A DNA stretch of 64,000 bases. It comes from Candidatus Endolissoclinum faulkneri L5 (lineage in GTDB: Bacteria > Pseudomonadota > Alphaproteobacteria > Thalassobaculales > Thalassobaculaceae). Positions 1 through 9,437 of the stretch are shown one piece after another. Under the pieces are notes generated by a model that was given only the letters and a program-made list of their open reading frames with translations, made no database searches and was not told the DNA's origin. The translations under genes and the position numbers were made by a program. Each line of letters opens with the position of its first letter. Positions within the stretch are counted from its first letter, which is position 1. The stretch is from assembly GCF_000510265.1 (NCBI RefSeq), contig NZ_CP006745.1, positions 889,654 to 953,653 of the forward strand. Reading direction: 5' to 3'.

Positions 1-621
1 CATGAAAACTAAATTCCAGATTTCTATAAATCTATCCCCATTTCCGTTGGGCCTACCGGGCAAATCACCAGAGAGAGAAGGTCCATGATCAAAGAATATC
101 TCTGAACATGGACCACATGGACCAGTATCACCCATTGCCCAAAAATTATCTGATGTCGGAATGCAAATAATTCTTCGCTCTGGTAAACCAGCTATTTTGT
201 TCCAGAGCTTAGCAGCTTCGTCGTCTTCAGCATATACAGTTGCCAACAGCTTGTCCTTCGGCAAGCCTAACTCACTAGTTATCATTTTCCAAGCATACTC
301 GATAGCCTCAGCTTTAAAATAATCACCAAAAGAAAAGTTACCAAGCATCTCGAAAAACGTATGATGACGCGCTGTATAACCAACATTATCCAAGTCATTA
401 TGCTTACCTCCAGCACGCATGCATTTTTGTGAGGTAGCAACCCTTGTATGCTCGCTGGTTTCCTCACCAGTAAAGACGTTTTTGAATTGAATCATCCCAG
501 AATTAGTAAACATCAGCGTTGAATCGTTGCGAGGAATAAGCGAGCTGGAAGCAACCTCTAAATGTTGGCGATTAGTGAAATAATCGAGAAAAGCTCGGCG
601 TATATCTTTACTTGTAACCAC
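1..621 (-). CDS. alaS: Alanyl-tRNA synthetase, N-terminal part (runs off the window)
   Basis: AlaRS charges tRNA-Ala in the cytoplasm. The 207 codons seen give the class II catalytic core: RRAFLDYF near residue 8, [52 protein letters not shown] and the [18 protein letters not shown] loop, all typical of AlaRS and uninterrupted. The likely start is GTG at 621, six bases after a GGAGA Shine-Dalgarno; no in-frame ATG lies near it and the protein then begins [11 protein letters not shown]. The gene continues past position 1; the family is about 880 residues, so most of the protein is outside. It stands alone, with 1.1 kb of empty DNA upstream. Identity is secure from the motifs. Confidence 0.96.
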   Translation of the reverse strand, partial: MVTSKDIRRAFLDYFTNRQHLEVASSSLIPRNDSTLMFTNSGMIQFKNVFTGEETSEHTRVATSQKCMRAGGKHNDLDNVGYTARHHTFFEMLGNFSFGDYFKAEAIEYAWKMITSELGLPKDKLLATVYAEDDEAAKLWNKIAGLPERRIICIPTSDNFWAMGDTGPCGPCSEIFFDHGPSLSGDLPGRPNGNGDRFIEIWNLVFM

Positions 622-627
622 AACATG

Positions 628-632
628 TCTCC
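628..632 (-). promoter_or_regulatory. Ribosome binding site of alaS
   Basis: GGAGA on the minus strand, six bases before GTG at 621. It decides the GTG start, since the reading frame has no ATG close to the conserved N terminus. Confidence 0.6.
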
Positions 633-1402
633 AAAGACTTTAGAAATATCGTTACATATTAAAACATGTAAAACGACTCGATCAAAATTCCTGAATTATA
701 CAAGCAAATTACTACGCACTACCATAAATTATTCGATAATTAAGAAGATTACTTTTATTGTTAAAAATACATAATTAAAAAGAAAACGTATATTATACGC
801 GGTTGGATATTTTATTAAAATTATAGTTCTAAATCCTGATAAGTAATTGATTAAATGCTTTTTTGTATAAAGTGATCTAAATAGAGAAATTTTATAATTA
901 TTAAATTTTTACCACAGAGTATGGTTAAGTATTCACATTGATAATTTTATTAATTTCCTTCTACCATATGTAGGGAATATTTTTTATAAGTTAGTTTATC
1001 AACTAAAGATCATAAAATTTATTAAACAAAACCAAAATTATCGTTTAATGACGAACAGAGCATAAATAGTAAAACATCATGATTATCTTATGTTAATTAA
1101 AACTCAAAGGATTATTATATCTATTAACTAAGCTTTCGCTAGCTACCGGGCTATATTAAAAATCTAATATGCTATATGTATCGCTGCTTCAATGTAAAAA
1201 ATGTTTACTTAATATAAGTAGAATCGGGCTAACAGAATAGTTATTTACTTTAGGATTAACAGCAATACATTGAGTATTACTTCATAATTTTTTCATAATG
1301 ACATTTTTAATTGAATTTGTTTAATAATAAGCTAATCAATGACAATAAGTTTATTATGTAACTATTGTACGATTAATAAATTCCTTAATTTCTCCAGTAG
1401 GT

Positions 1403-1438
1403 TAAATAATATTACTAAGATAAATAATATTACTAAGA
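1403..1438. repeat. 18-bp perfect tandem duplication
   Basis: Two adjacent identical 18-bp units, 1403-1420 and 1421-1438 (unit begins TAAATAATATTACT). Non-coding; one of many similar duplications in the window. Confidence 0.85.
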
Positions 1439-1719
1439 AATCGTTTGTTTTAAGGTTATTAAAATACAAATCGATATGTCTAGGCTGATAATTTAAAAAA
1501 TAAACTAGCCTAAAACTGCTAACGCATTAAATGTTAAAGATTATGAGTAATACAGAAAACAAATACAGACCTAATCCTACAAATGGGGTAGGGGGGTAGA
1601 AAAGTCACAGCAACATAATACCTATTTTGATCTATAAATTAGGTTACTTATCAACTTCAATTATTTTAATTTTAACAGAAGACTATAATATCTTGTAATA
1701 AATCAAATAAAGATAACAG

Positions 1720-1792
1720 TGCCGCAAGAGGGAATTGAACCCCCGCCCCACGCATTACGAATGCGTTGCTCTACCTTCTGAGCTATTGCGGC
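1720..1792 (-). tRNA. tRNA-Thr (anticodon CGT)
   Basis: The minus strand folds as a 73-nt cloverleaf: acceptor GCCGCAA with TTGCGGC, D arm GCTCAGAAGGTAGAGC, anticodon stem ACGCA/TGCGT around loop TTCGTAA (CGT), and T arm GGGGG TTCAATT CCCTC. The discriminator is A. The 3' CCA is not encoded (the next bases read CTG), unlike the other three tRNAs here, so this tRNA depends on the CCA-adding enzyme. It reads ACG codons. Confidence 0.95.
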
Positions 1793-2578
1793 AAAGAAAA
1801 AGTTAATAACCATTAAATTATTTCCCTACATAATTAATTAAAACTAAACGAAAATATAAAGCTTTGGCAATATTAGTAGATTTTTAAGTAGAATAACTTA
1901 AACAAATTCCCTCCGGAATACAATTCCGTATAAAGTAAAATACGTGACAATACATTATTAAATAAACTTATAGTTTATGCGTTAAAATAGTAAAGCTACA
2001 CACAGATTTAAATATAAATAAAAATGCTTCCTTGTATATCTAAAGCTTTTGCTGTTAAATAAATTATAAATAGCGTGCATAATATAACTCATTTATCGCT
2101 AATTTAAATATTAATTATGCATTTCTAAAAAATTACTTAGTTTATTACTAACCTTCCGCCTACCCCGCTGATAACGGTTTTCCCAGCCAAAAGGCAATGC
2201 AAAAAATAAATCAAACCAATGTCAAAAATATATAAATAAAACTAACAAATAAAGATCTAAGTTTCCTTTATATTCTCTTCCATTCAGCAATATAGAAATA
2301 ATAATCACTTCATACTGCATGAAAAAATTAGCAGGATTATCTTAAAAATTATTTACTATTTAGTAGATAAACTACGAACATTTTTAATTGAAACTTTATC
2401 CTAGTAAAAAATGCAATATTAGTTATAATTATATTAATGACCAGAAGCCCTTTTGACAAAAAAAAGTTTTTAATAGCTTACTAGCTTTTCTTCATACGAT
2501 TTAACGCCTAAGTTACGCTAAAAATAAATATCGCCTAACCTTAAAGCAAAATATTAAATAAACAAAAACTTAAGTTAG
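1793..2578. other. Non-coding gap tRNA-Thr to hemY
   Basis: AT-rich, no convincing reading frame or RNA. The edge near hemY holds a short hairpin listed separately. Confidence 0.6.
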
Positions 2579-2596
2579 CAAACAAATTTTTGTTTG
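2579..2596 (-). terminator. Weak candidate terminator after hemY
   Basis: CAAACAAA and TTTGTTTG form an 8-bp stem with a 2-nt loop, 10 bases after the hemY stop. The stem is AT-rich and only a short T run follows on the minus strand, so termination here is a guess. Confidence 0.3.
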
Positions 2597-2606
2597 TTTC
2601 AGAAAC

Positions 2607-3965
2607 TCAAGTGTAGATCATCGAAGATCTAGCCGGGTCTATACCATTTCGCGGAAAACTACTTAAGACTGGTGGAAAAATTACTACTGGCGGACGAATC
2701 CAAGTAATTGTTTCAAATGTACAGCAATTACTGCATACGAGAGTCCATAAGGGAGTAACTGAGCCACAAGAAATACAAGTCCATGCCGGATCGCTTAAAG
2801 AAGAAGATGCCCTTTCCATCCAGTTACGAGATTTCATTAAGTTTCCATGTTCACCCTCTTCTAATCTCGCCCAAAGCATGCATGCTCGAGGTCCAATGTT
2901 ATCCGGAGCTAAGGAAGCAAGTTGCGCCCTAGCCTCACCCCAAAAATCATTATCTAATGCAGTTTCAGCAACAGCTAAGCGGCTCTCAGTGTGTTCGGGT
3001 AAACTTTCCACCATCGCCTGTATTTTACTTAATAACATAGATCCAGCAATCTCATCTTTCCACAAGATACGCATTGATGTAGCCAGGTCTGGGTGAGGTG
3101 TTTGTTTCCACTCTTTAGATACTAGCGTGTAGGCTTTATCTTTACGTCCCATAGCCCCTAGTAGCTGCGCTTCTGCCACAATAGCAGGTACAAAATCCGG
3201 TTGACTTTCTCGAGCCTTAGCCGCAAAAATCAGAGACATGTCTTGGTTTTTAGCTAATCTTGAACGCTCTATAAGCAGAGCAGCCCGATGTCTTTTACTA
3301 GCTAACTTAGAAATAAGTCCTCTCTTAACAAAATCCTGAAGAACGGACTGCGATTCTTCCCATTGACCATCCTGAGCGAGAGCGAACACAATTGTAGTGG
3401 CTACTTTAACAGAGGTTGGCCGAAGCTTATTTGCCTTTTTAGCTAGCTGTAGAACATAAGGATAATCACCTCTTGCACTAGCCAACCGCATCAAGCCCAG
3501 TAACCCAAAAAATGCAGTATTTTCATTGTCTCTCATAGTAGCAAAATAACGTCCAGCAACAGCTAAATCCCCTCCTAGTACGGCCGCCTGAGTAGAAAGC
3601 AATCGAGTTAAACATGAATCGCTTAGAAGATAGTCAGCTTCACGCGAGAAACGTTTAGCATCACCTACTTCACCAACAGCAACTGCTGCCATGCCCTGAA
3701 CGAGAGCCTGATAGCCAGCTTTATCGCGATAAACTTTACGGTAGTGCCATACTGATAAGAAAATTTGTATAAGCCCATAAATAACCCTCCGCCCAATGAA
3801 TACTATCGCGATTATCATACTAATTGCTAATAAAAACAATGCGCATGAAGTCTCTAATTGCCAATCCAACCAATCTATCCTAACCCATCCGGGGTACTGG
3901 GATAGCCAAACTGCGATAGAGACAAAAGCAACAAGCTGAATAAGATAAAATAGTGATCCTCGCAT
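2607..3965 (-). CDS. hemY: HemY-like inner-membrane TPR protein
   Basis: Full-length alphaproteobacterial HemY (452 residues): an inner-membrane protein of the heme operon whose exact biochemical role is not settled. The N terminus carries two membrane segments (residues about 5-20 and 40-58), followed by a basic stretch and an alpha-helical TPR-like region. The C terminus (about 390-420) has the Cys pairs CISCGS and CSNCC typical of the family, a possible zinc ribbon. The start ATG at 3965 follows GGGAGA at 8 bases and lies 4 bp beyond the stop of the upstream mitofilin-like gene, so the two are translationally close. It is last in the hemC-hemD-mitofilin-hemY run. This is not the protoporphyrinogen oxidase also called HemY in Bacillus. 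Confidence 0.88.
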   Translation of the reverse strand: MRGSLFYLIQLVAFVSIAVWLSQYPGWVRIDWLDWQLETSCALFLLAISMIIAIVFIGRRVIYGLIQIFLSVWHYRKVYRDKAGYQALVQGMAAVAVGEVGDAKRFSREADYLLSDSCLTRLLSTQAAVLGGDLAVAGRYFATMRDNENTAFFGLLGLMRLASARGDYPYVLQLAKKANKLRPTSVKVATTIVFALAQDGQWEESQSVLQDFVKRGLISKLASKRHRAALLIERSRLAKNQDMSLIFAAKARESQPDFVPAIVAEAQLLGAMGRKDKAYTLVSKEWKQTPHPDLATSMRILWKDEIAGSMLLSKIQAMVESLPEHTESRLAVAETALDNDFWGEARAQLASLAPDNIGPRACMLWARLEEGEHGNLMKSRNWMERASSSLSDPAWTCISCGSVTPLWTLVCSNCCTFETITWIRPPVVIFPPVLSSFPRNGIDPARSSMIYT

Positions 3966-3969
3966 TTAT

Positions 3970-5520
3970 TCAATCTCCCAAGAGTACAGCAAGAGCTTGC
4001 GAATGCAAAGTATGCACTGCTTGATCTACAGCAAAACGCGCCTTTACCGCAGTGATCCATGGCTGTGCTGCCTCGGCAGATTTACCGACTAAAGCGTCCA
4101 AATAATTAGCTGCCATCAAAAGATCACCATGATCAGCGGCTGCTTCAGCTCGATTAATTATAGCGTCAAGAGAATTATATTCATCTGTTTTGGTGCGTCG
4201 CAATGTTACTAACGAAAATATACGTTTCATTACTTTGTCAACTATATTATTAGAATTACCGATTGAAGATGCGGATTTGATTATCGATTCGGCAAAAGAT
4301 GGGAAACTATACCGCAAGTCTGCCATCGAAGGTACACCATCCACATGATTGCGTAAAAAAACAATAGCGTCGGCAATTTTCAGCTGATCCCAAGCAGCAC
4401 CTTCTAATTCGTCGAGTTCTGTCGCAAAAGAAATACCTTTTTGATTAGCTTCCTGTAAAAGATCAATCGCGACCAAGAAAGCCCCAACCTTCTTTTTTTG
4501 ATTTCGGTATTCTTCTACTTTGTATTCTAGCTCTTTTTGAGCAACAGCTATATCGTCAAGTCGAGCGATCAGATTGGCATCCCTGTCTTCAAAAGAGTTT
4601 TGCAAAAATTTTATGCGCTCTTGCAAGATAACAAAATCATCAGAAGAGAAAAGCGGCCATCCAAAATTTTTTTGTCCTTTTATATCTAAAAAACTACGTT
4701 CTAAAATAGATAAACGATCCGACAAACCCCAAGCGGTTGGCAAAAATAAATTACTATCTTTCCCGCTGTTCTCTCTGTAGCGAAAAGTTGCTATAGTAGC
4801 AAATAGACTTTGAACTTTGCTATCCATCGCATCAATTTGCTCAGTTAGGCTATCGATACTTTTTTTTGTTGAATTAACCCATGCGGTTATTTTGGGCAAA
4901 AAATTAGTCTTAGTTTCCAAGACAACTAAGCGCGCTTGCAGCGACTCAAAATCTTTTTTCAACATTGCAAGAGAGTCGAAGAGAGAATCTAAAGATCCGT
5001 ATTTATTAGTTTGAGATCTAATATCTTCCGACGAATTAGATACATCTGGCTTTAAAAAGCCTATAATAGAATTGATCAATGCCAAAGGCGAGGTTACATC
5101 AACCATAGACACATATTGCTCTGCTTTTTCGCGCCACTCCGAATAACTGACATAACCAATGCTTATAGCCAACATAATAAATATAATAATAATTAAACGC
5201 ATGAAACCAACGCTTAGACTTTGATTCTCATTTGATAGTTTAGCTTTTTTATCACTTACGGTATTATTGCTAGTGTTTGCATCGTTCCCAGTCTGACAAT
5301 GAGAAACCTTTATCTTTTTGGTACTCGAAGCAGAATTCTGAGATGGCGTGACCATTAAACCCGCATTTTTTCTATCAAAATCACATTTATCATTATAGTT
5401 TGCTGTAGGAGAAACAACATTAGAGCTGACAGCTAATGAATCTTTATTACTAACAGATATTAGGCATCCTCTCGGATGCAGTCGGTTTACTAGTAAATAT
5501 ATGGAGCTCCTCCATTCCAT
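3970..5520 (-). CDS. Mitofilin-like (COG4223) inner-membrane coiled-coil protein
   Basis: A 516-residue protein with a long polar, low-complexity N terminus (1-105), one transmembrane helix (about 106-122, MRLIIIIFIMLAISIGYV), a long periplasmic coiled coil (about 160-340) and a C-terminal alpha-helical domain. The architecture and its place between hemD and hemY match the alphaproteobacterial mitofilin/Mic60-related family (COG4223), inner-membrane proteins linked in evolution to mitochondrial MICOS. The start ATG at 5520 is supported by a strong AGGGAGAGGA Shine-Dalgarno just upstream. The stop is 4 bp before hemY. The N-terminal 100 residues are poorly conserved in this family, so their sequence carries little information. 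Assignment rests on architecture and synteny rather than on strict motifs. Confidence 0.8.
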   Translation of the reverse strand: MEWRSSIYLLVNRLHPRGCLISVSNKDSLAVSSNVVSPTANYNDKCDFDRKNAGLMVTPSQNSASSTKKIKVSHCQTGNDANTSNNTVSDKKAKLSNENQSLSVGFMRLIIIIFIMLAISIGYVSYSEWREKAEQYVSMVDVTSPLALINSIIGFLKPDVSNSSEDIRSQTNKYGSLDSLFDSLAMLKKDFESLQARLVVLETKTNFLPKITAWVNSTKKSIDSLTEQIDAMDSKVQSLFATIATFRYRENSGKDSNLFLPTAWGLSDRLSILERSFLDIKGQKNFGWPLFSSDDFVILQERIKFLQNSFEDRDANLIARLDDIAVAQKELEYKVEEYRNQKKKVGAFLVAIDLLQEANQKGISFATELDELEGAAWDQLKIADAIVFLRNHVDGVPSMADLRYSFPSFAESIIKSASSIGNSNNIVDKVMKRIFSLVTLRRTKTDEYNSLDAIINRAEAAADHGDLLMAANYLDALVGKSAEAAQPWITAVKARFAVDQAVHTLHSQALAVLLGD

Positions 5521-5523
5521 GTT

Positions 5524-5532
5524 CCTCTCCCT
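5524..5532 (-). promoter_or_regulatory. Strong ribosome binding site of the mitofilin-like gene
   Basis: AGGGAGAGG on the minus strand, 3 to 11 bases before ATG at 5520. It is one of the few clear purine-rich sites in the window and fixes the start despite an unusual N terminus. Confidence 0.6.
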
Positions 5533-5618
5533 CTATTTTATCCTTGAGAGCATTTTTTTTATTCCCCGCCCTAGACTTCTTAACCATAAAATAATCCCTT
5601 TCTACAATTGTAGACCAA

Positions 5619-6335
5619 TCAACTAAGAATCATCGCCTGGATAAGAGAAGCTTTTGTCGGCATTTTACATACATGTATAGCGCCCCAGTTAAGTTCTGAA
5701 ATCACCTGAGCAATAGAATCGCTTAAACAATACGCCGATACCGTTGAACACGCGACCTCTAAAGATCGTTTCCCTACAAGAATCACAAAAGCCTCTGCAC
5801 TACGTGGAGAAAAAAATAGTATTCCATCTACTAAGCCTGCACGCAAGGCCTCTTCCACTCTTAATGGAATGTTTGTCGACATGATCGTATAGTATGCTAT
5901 GTGACGATACACTAAGAACCCATAGCCTGCTAAAGTTGCAACCAAATCTGTACTCACTGATTCTCCGCTTATCCAGATCAATGGTCCATTCTTTGGTTTA
6001 CATACTTTTATAGCCAAGTTGACTAAAGATAGAGAGTCACCTAATGCAGAAGTAACCGCAGTAAAACCTGCCTTAATAGCTACCTGCGCGGTAGCATAGC
6101 CAACTGTTAAAACACGCAAATCACGACTTATTCCTAGTCGTACCGCACCCTGCACCCCGTTTCCGCTAGTTAGCAAAACTGCCTGCACATTATCGGTAAT
6201 AGTTGGCATTTGAACAACTTGTTTAACCGATAACATGGGAGCTGGCAGCACTTCAATCCTATATCGCGCAAGCTCAGAGCGAAAATCATTTATCGCTGCT
6301 GCTGGTCGAGTAACTATAACCCGCCGTAATTGCAT
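5619..6335 (-). CDS. hemD: Uroporphyrinogen-III synthase
   Basis: Closes hydroxymethylbilane to uroporphyrinogen III, with inversion of ring D, in cytoplasmic tetrapyrrole synthesis. The 238-residue product has the two-lobed HemD pattern: N-terminal VIVTRPAAAINDFRSEL, AVLLTSGNGVQGA, LTVGYATAQVAIKAGF, then IWISGESVSTDLVATL, a YYT turn, ILFFSPRSAEAFV and CLSDSIAQVI. HemD enzymes are weakly conserved, so context matters: it starts 6 bp after the hemC stop and is followed by the mitofilin-like gene, the usual order in Rhodospirillales. No clear Shine-Dalgarno; coupling to hemC is likely. Confidence 0.92.
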   Translation of the reverse strand: MQLRRVIVTRPAAAINDFRSELARYRIEVLPAPMLSVKQVVQMPTITDNVQAVLLTSGNGVQGAVRLGISRDLRVLTVGYATAQVAIKAGFTAVTSALGDSLSLVNLAIKVCKPKNGPLIWISGESVSTDLVATLAGYGFLVYRHIAYYTIMSTNIPLRVEEALRAGLVDGILFFSPRSAEAFVILVGKRSLEVACSTVSAYCLSDSIAQVISELNWGAIHVCKMPTKASLIQAMILS

Positions 6336-6341
6336 AAGCTA

Positions 6342-7280
6342 TCAAACAAGAAAATTGCGCCCACAGCGAGATAGAATCTTCTCACCTACCCATCGACCAA
6401 GTGATTCTGCTTCACTAGCAATAGCGCTAGCAGTCACAGAATGGCGATGCATTCCATCCAATGACAACACCAAGCCGCTCAAAGTTAGCCGATTACCATT
6501 TAACACCGCATGACCGGAAATAGGTGTACGACACGAACCTTGCAATGTTGCTAACATCGAGCGTTCCGCTATTACCCTTGTACGACTTGCCCAATCATCC
6601 AAGGCAGAAAGCCACCGAGCAACATCAACCTCACGAGTCGAACTAGTGCCTATTCGGCACTGCACACCAATGGCCCCTTGGCTAACGGCTGGAGGAAATT
6701 CATCCGTCCCCATTATTCTAGTAATTTTATGCTCCATATTTAAACGTTTTAAGCCACAAACCGCTAAAAAAGTTGCTTCCGCTTGGCCTTCACGTAACTT
6801 ACGCAAGCGAGTATTTACGTTACCACGAAACAAAACTACTTGCAAATCTGGTCGTCGACTGCGCACTAAAGCGGCACGTCGGACTGAAGCAGTACCAACT
6901 CGCGCGCCACCCGGCAAAGAATCAAAACTATCGACACAGCAAGAAATAAATGCATCCCGCGGATCTGAACGCGGTAATACAGCTTGAAGTACGGTAGCTT
7001 TGGCGATAGTAGTTTCCATATCTTTCATCGAGTGTACCGCAGCGTCAATTTTTCCAGAAAGCAATTTGTTCTCCAGCTCCTTGATAAACATGCCCTTGCC
7101 ACCAAGCTCAATAAGCGGACGATCAATTACAGCATCTCCAGTTGTTTTCACCTTTTGTATTTCGATCGCTCCCTCCTCTCTTAGCTCAGGCCAAGTTGCC
7201 ATTAACCGTTCGCTAACTTCTCTAGTCTGTTCAAGAGCCAGCAACGATCCGCGCGAGCCAAGAATAATCTTAGCGGTCAT
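6342..7280 (-). CDS. hemC: Porphobilinogen deaminase (hydroxymethylbilane synthase)
   Basis: Joins four porphobilinogen units into hydroxymethylbilane. From ATG at 7280 (MTAKIILGSRGSLLALEQ) the protein has 312 residues, the usual size; the frame stays open further upstream, but those residues are not family-like. Key sites are present: substrate-binding arginines in GSRGS and GTASVRR, KGMFIKELE, AVHSMKDME with the catalytic Asp, FRGNVNTRLRKL, and LQGSCRTPISG, whose Cys (about residue 250) binds the dipyrromethane cofactor. It is the first gene of the heme run. In many alphaproteobacteria tsaD sits divergently next to hemC; here the neighbour is 1 kb of non-coding DNA. Confidence 0.96.
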   Translation of the reverse strand: MTAKIILGSRGSLLALEQTREVSERLMATWPELREEGAIEIQKVKTTGDAVIDRPLIELGGKGMFIKELENKLLSGKIDAAVHSMKDMETTIAKATVLQAVLPRSDPRDAFISCCVDSFDSLPGGARVGTASVRRAALVRSRRPDLQVVLFRGNVNTRLRKLREGQAEATFLAVCGLKRLNMEHKITRIMGTDEFPPAVSQGAIGVQCRIGTSSTREVDVARWLSALDDWASRTRVIAERSMLATLQGSCRTPISGHAVLNGNRLTLSGLVLSLDGMHRHSVTASAIASEAESLGRWVGEKILSRCGRNFLV

Positions 7281-8339
7281 GATTATTTCTATTATAAGCC
7301 CGCGATCTATAAAATATATCTGAAGATCGCTAAAGCAGCGTAAGCACAGCTCAATTAATGATTCGCAAACGAGGCTAAAAAGCATTGCTCAATCGAGCTA
7401 TCCTGGATTTTCATGTTCTTAATAGCATACAACCACTTAAGTAGTATCATTTACTAAACCAATCTATTTTTCATAAAGATACATTCTTGTATATTACTGC
7501 CTACTTGAGCACGAAGGAAATGATAAGTAAAAGGATTTTGAGCAGTTAATTGTCTTATTAGCACATCTAACAGAGTTGAACTTTAGCCTAGGGCTAGACA
7601 GTAAGTGAAGATAAATTGGAGTTTAGTTGTCATTACTAGTGCTTTATCAGCTTTTCCAGCTTTGCTGTTTCAGAATCGAAAATAATTCATTTTAAAAATA
7701 AAGTTTTATTTTTCTTGACATTTTGAAAATACGCACCGGTGCTACAATTTAGCTTTTTAAGGCAAAAAGTTATCTTCCAGAACTATTTTGTCACAGCGAC
7801 AAACAAACAAACAGCTAACTTATTGTACCAGCTTACGACTTTTTTTATAAACTGTAGAAATCATAAACATAAAATAAGGTAATCATTATAATTCCTAACG
7901 ATAAAAAGCCAAATTGAATAAAAAGCAAATAGAAGCAAACAAAATAAAACAAGCTACAATCAATCAAGTTACAGATAATACAATAGACTTAATTGTTGAA
8001 TAATTAGTGCTAACTGACCACTAAATAATTGAAATTTATTTCACCCAATAATTTGCCAGATGCAAAGAATAAAATTTTTTTGGTAAAACCACTACAGCAT
8101 AATCTAACAAGCTCTAAAGATACGACCCTTCTTTAATAACAAGAATACATTAATTATAGTATTTATTAATTACTAGTATTCTCAGCAGTTTATCTATCAA
8201 TGATTGATTACTTCTTTCTTTATAAAGTATCTTAAGGAGATTCTGACAACAATTCATAAAACCGTTCCAATCGATTTGAAAAGACGCCTAGCATAGCTAA
8301 TAATAAACAACTGCTAGTAGAGGATAAACAATAAAATTA
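7281..8339. other. Non-coding gap hemC to tRNA-Gly
   Basis: No gene recognised. The stretch 7520-7800 is slightly less AT-rich and could be an eroded gene, but no frame is readable. A TTGACA at 7715 and TACAAT at 7743 are 22 bp apart, too far for a normal sigma-70 promoter. Confidence 0.55.
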
Positions 8340-8414
8340 TGGAGCGGACGATGAGACTTGAACTCACGACCCCAACCTTGGCAAGGTTGTGCTCTACCAC
8401 TGAGCTACGCCCGC
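8340..8414 (-). tRNA. tRNA-Gly (anticodon GCC)
   Basis: Minus-strand cloverleaf: acceptor GCGGGCG with CGTCCGC, D arm GCTCAGTGGTAGAGC, anticodon stem-loop CAACC TTGCCAA GGTTG, T arm GTGAG TTCAAGT CTCAT, discriminator T and encoded CCA (8340-8342). It decodes GGC and GGU. Confidence 0.97.
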
Positions 8415-8933
8415 TTTATAAAATTGAAGACAATAACAGAGGTTTATTACAAAACTTTGCTAATACGTACTAGTTTTTTTAGTAAAAATTTTTATACGTA
8501 ACTGATTCATATAAATTAATACTTTATAATAGATACTCATCTGTATTTTTTATTAATGGCCAGTATCTTATCTTATACCTAAAGATCTAAATACAATCAT
8601 GATTACGCTTTGTTTTAGAGAGAGCACAAATCAATTATAAAATAAGCTATATTAATAAGAAAAATAAACGATAAAAAGCATACTATCAAAGTTTAGGTGC
8701 CACTAATCTCAGATTCCACAAAAGCTTGCATCGCGCTGAAAGCATCTTATTCTAGCAAAGCCTTTGATAAAGCTCACAGTATACCTAAATCTATTTTATT
8801 TAATTTCTTTAAAGTAAAGATACAAAAGCAAATCGAAATATCAAGCCAAACGTCTTATATCATACCAAATAAAATATGTCTATAAAAACCTTCTGGGTGA
8901 ACAAGTATAAAAATAAAAATCAAAATAAAAAAA

Positions 8934-8969
8934 ATTTTATATGCTTTATACATTTTATATGCTTCATAC
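8934..8969. repeat. 18-bp tandem duplication, one mismatch
   Basis: Units 8934-8951 and 8952-8969 (ATTTTATATGCTTTATAC and a copy with T to C at the fourteenth base). Non-coding. Confidence 0.8.
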
Positions 8970-9165
8970 ATAAAATCAACTTTAGTGGAATTTTAAGGTG
9001 TTAACGAATGCACAATTGTTAATCTTCGTAAGCTTATCAAGACTTTAGATAAGTAATTGATGTCATTTTATAGACAAAAATTATCTTATACAAACACAAA
9101 CCTTTCGACTGGCAGTGCAAGATGCAAAATATACCAACAAATAATTTTAAAAGTTAACCTAAATT

Positions 9166-9201
9166 AATATCATTCAATCATGGCTATGATTGAATGATAT
9201 T
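9166..9201. repeat. Perfect inverted repeat, 16-bp arms
   Basis: AATATCATTCAATCAT (9166-9181), loop GGCT, exact reverse complement 9186-9201. About 240 bp beyond the pgsA stop; no T tract next to it, so it is not a textbook terminator. Confidence 0.8.
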
Positions 9202-9437
9202 ATCAAACAAATCAAGCGCTAAATTATTTTCTTAGAGTAAACACTAAGATCATCAAAACAATGATAAAAGTAGTATTACGACACAATGCTCGCACTACGC
9301 TTACTACAATAGACGCAAGCACAAGCAACAGCAATCTATTGTAAGAATCAAAATATTTATTGATAAATTTAAGTTATTGACGAACTTGCAGACAGTTCCT
9401 TTCTATAAATGGGAAAATTCTCTATCTAAAATAAAAA

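Larger units (their letters stand above)
622..1719. other. Non-coding gap alaS to tRNA-Thr
   Basis: AT-rich DNA with no credible gene on either strand. It holds a perfect 18-bp tandem duplication at 1403-1438 and a short G-rich patch near 1585-1600, otherwise nothing I can assign. Confidence 0.6.
8415..9437. other. Non-coding gap tRNA-Gly to pgsA
   Basis: No convincing gene; a 62-codon open frame at 8697-8885 has no family features. Holds an 18-bp tandem duplication with one mismatch (8934-8969) and a perfect 16-bp-arm hairpin (9166-9201). Confidence 0.55.

Noticed and set aside
7715-7748. TTGACA and TACAAT as a sigma-70 promoter
   Set aside because: Spacing is 22 bp rather than about 17, and no gene follows on that strand.
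8697-8885. A 62-codon open frame between tRNA-Gly and pgsA
   Set aside because: No Shine-Dalgarno, no recognised motif, composition like the surrounding non-coding DNA.
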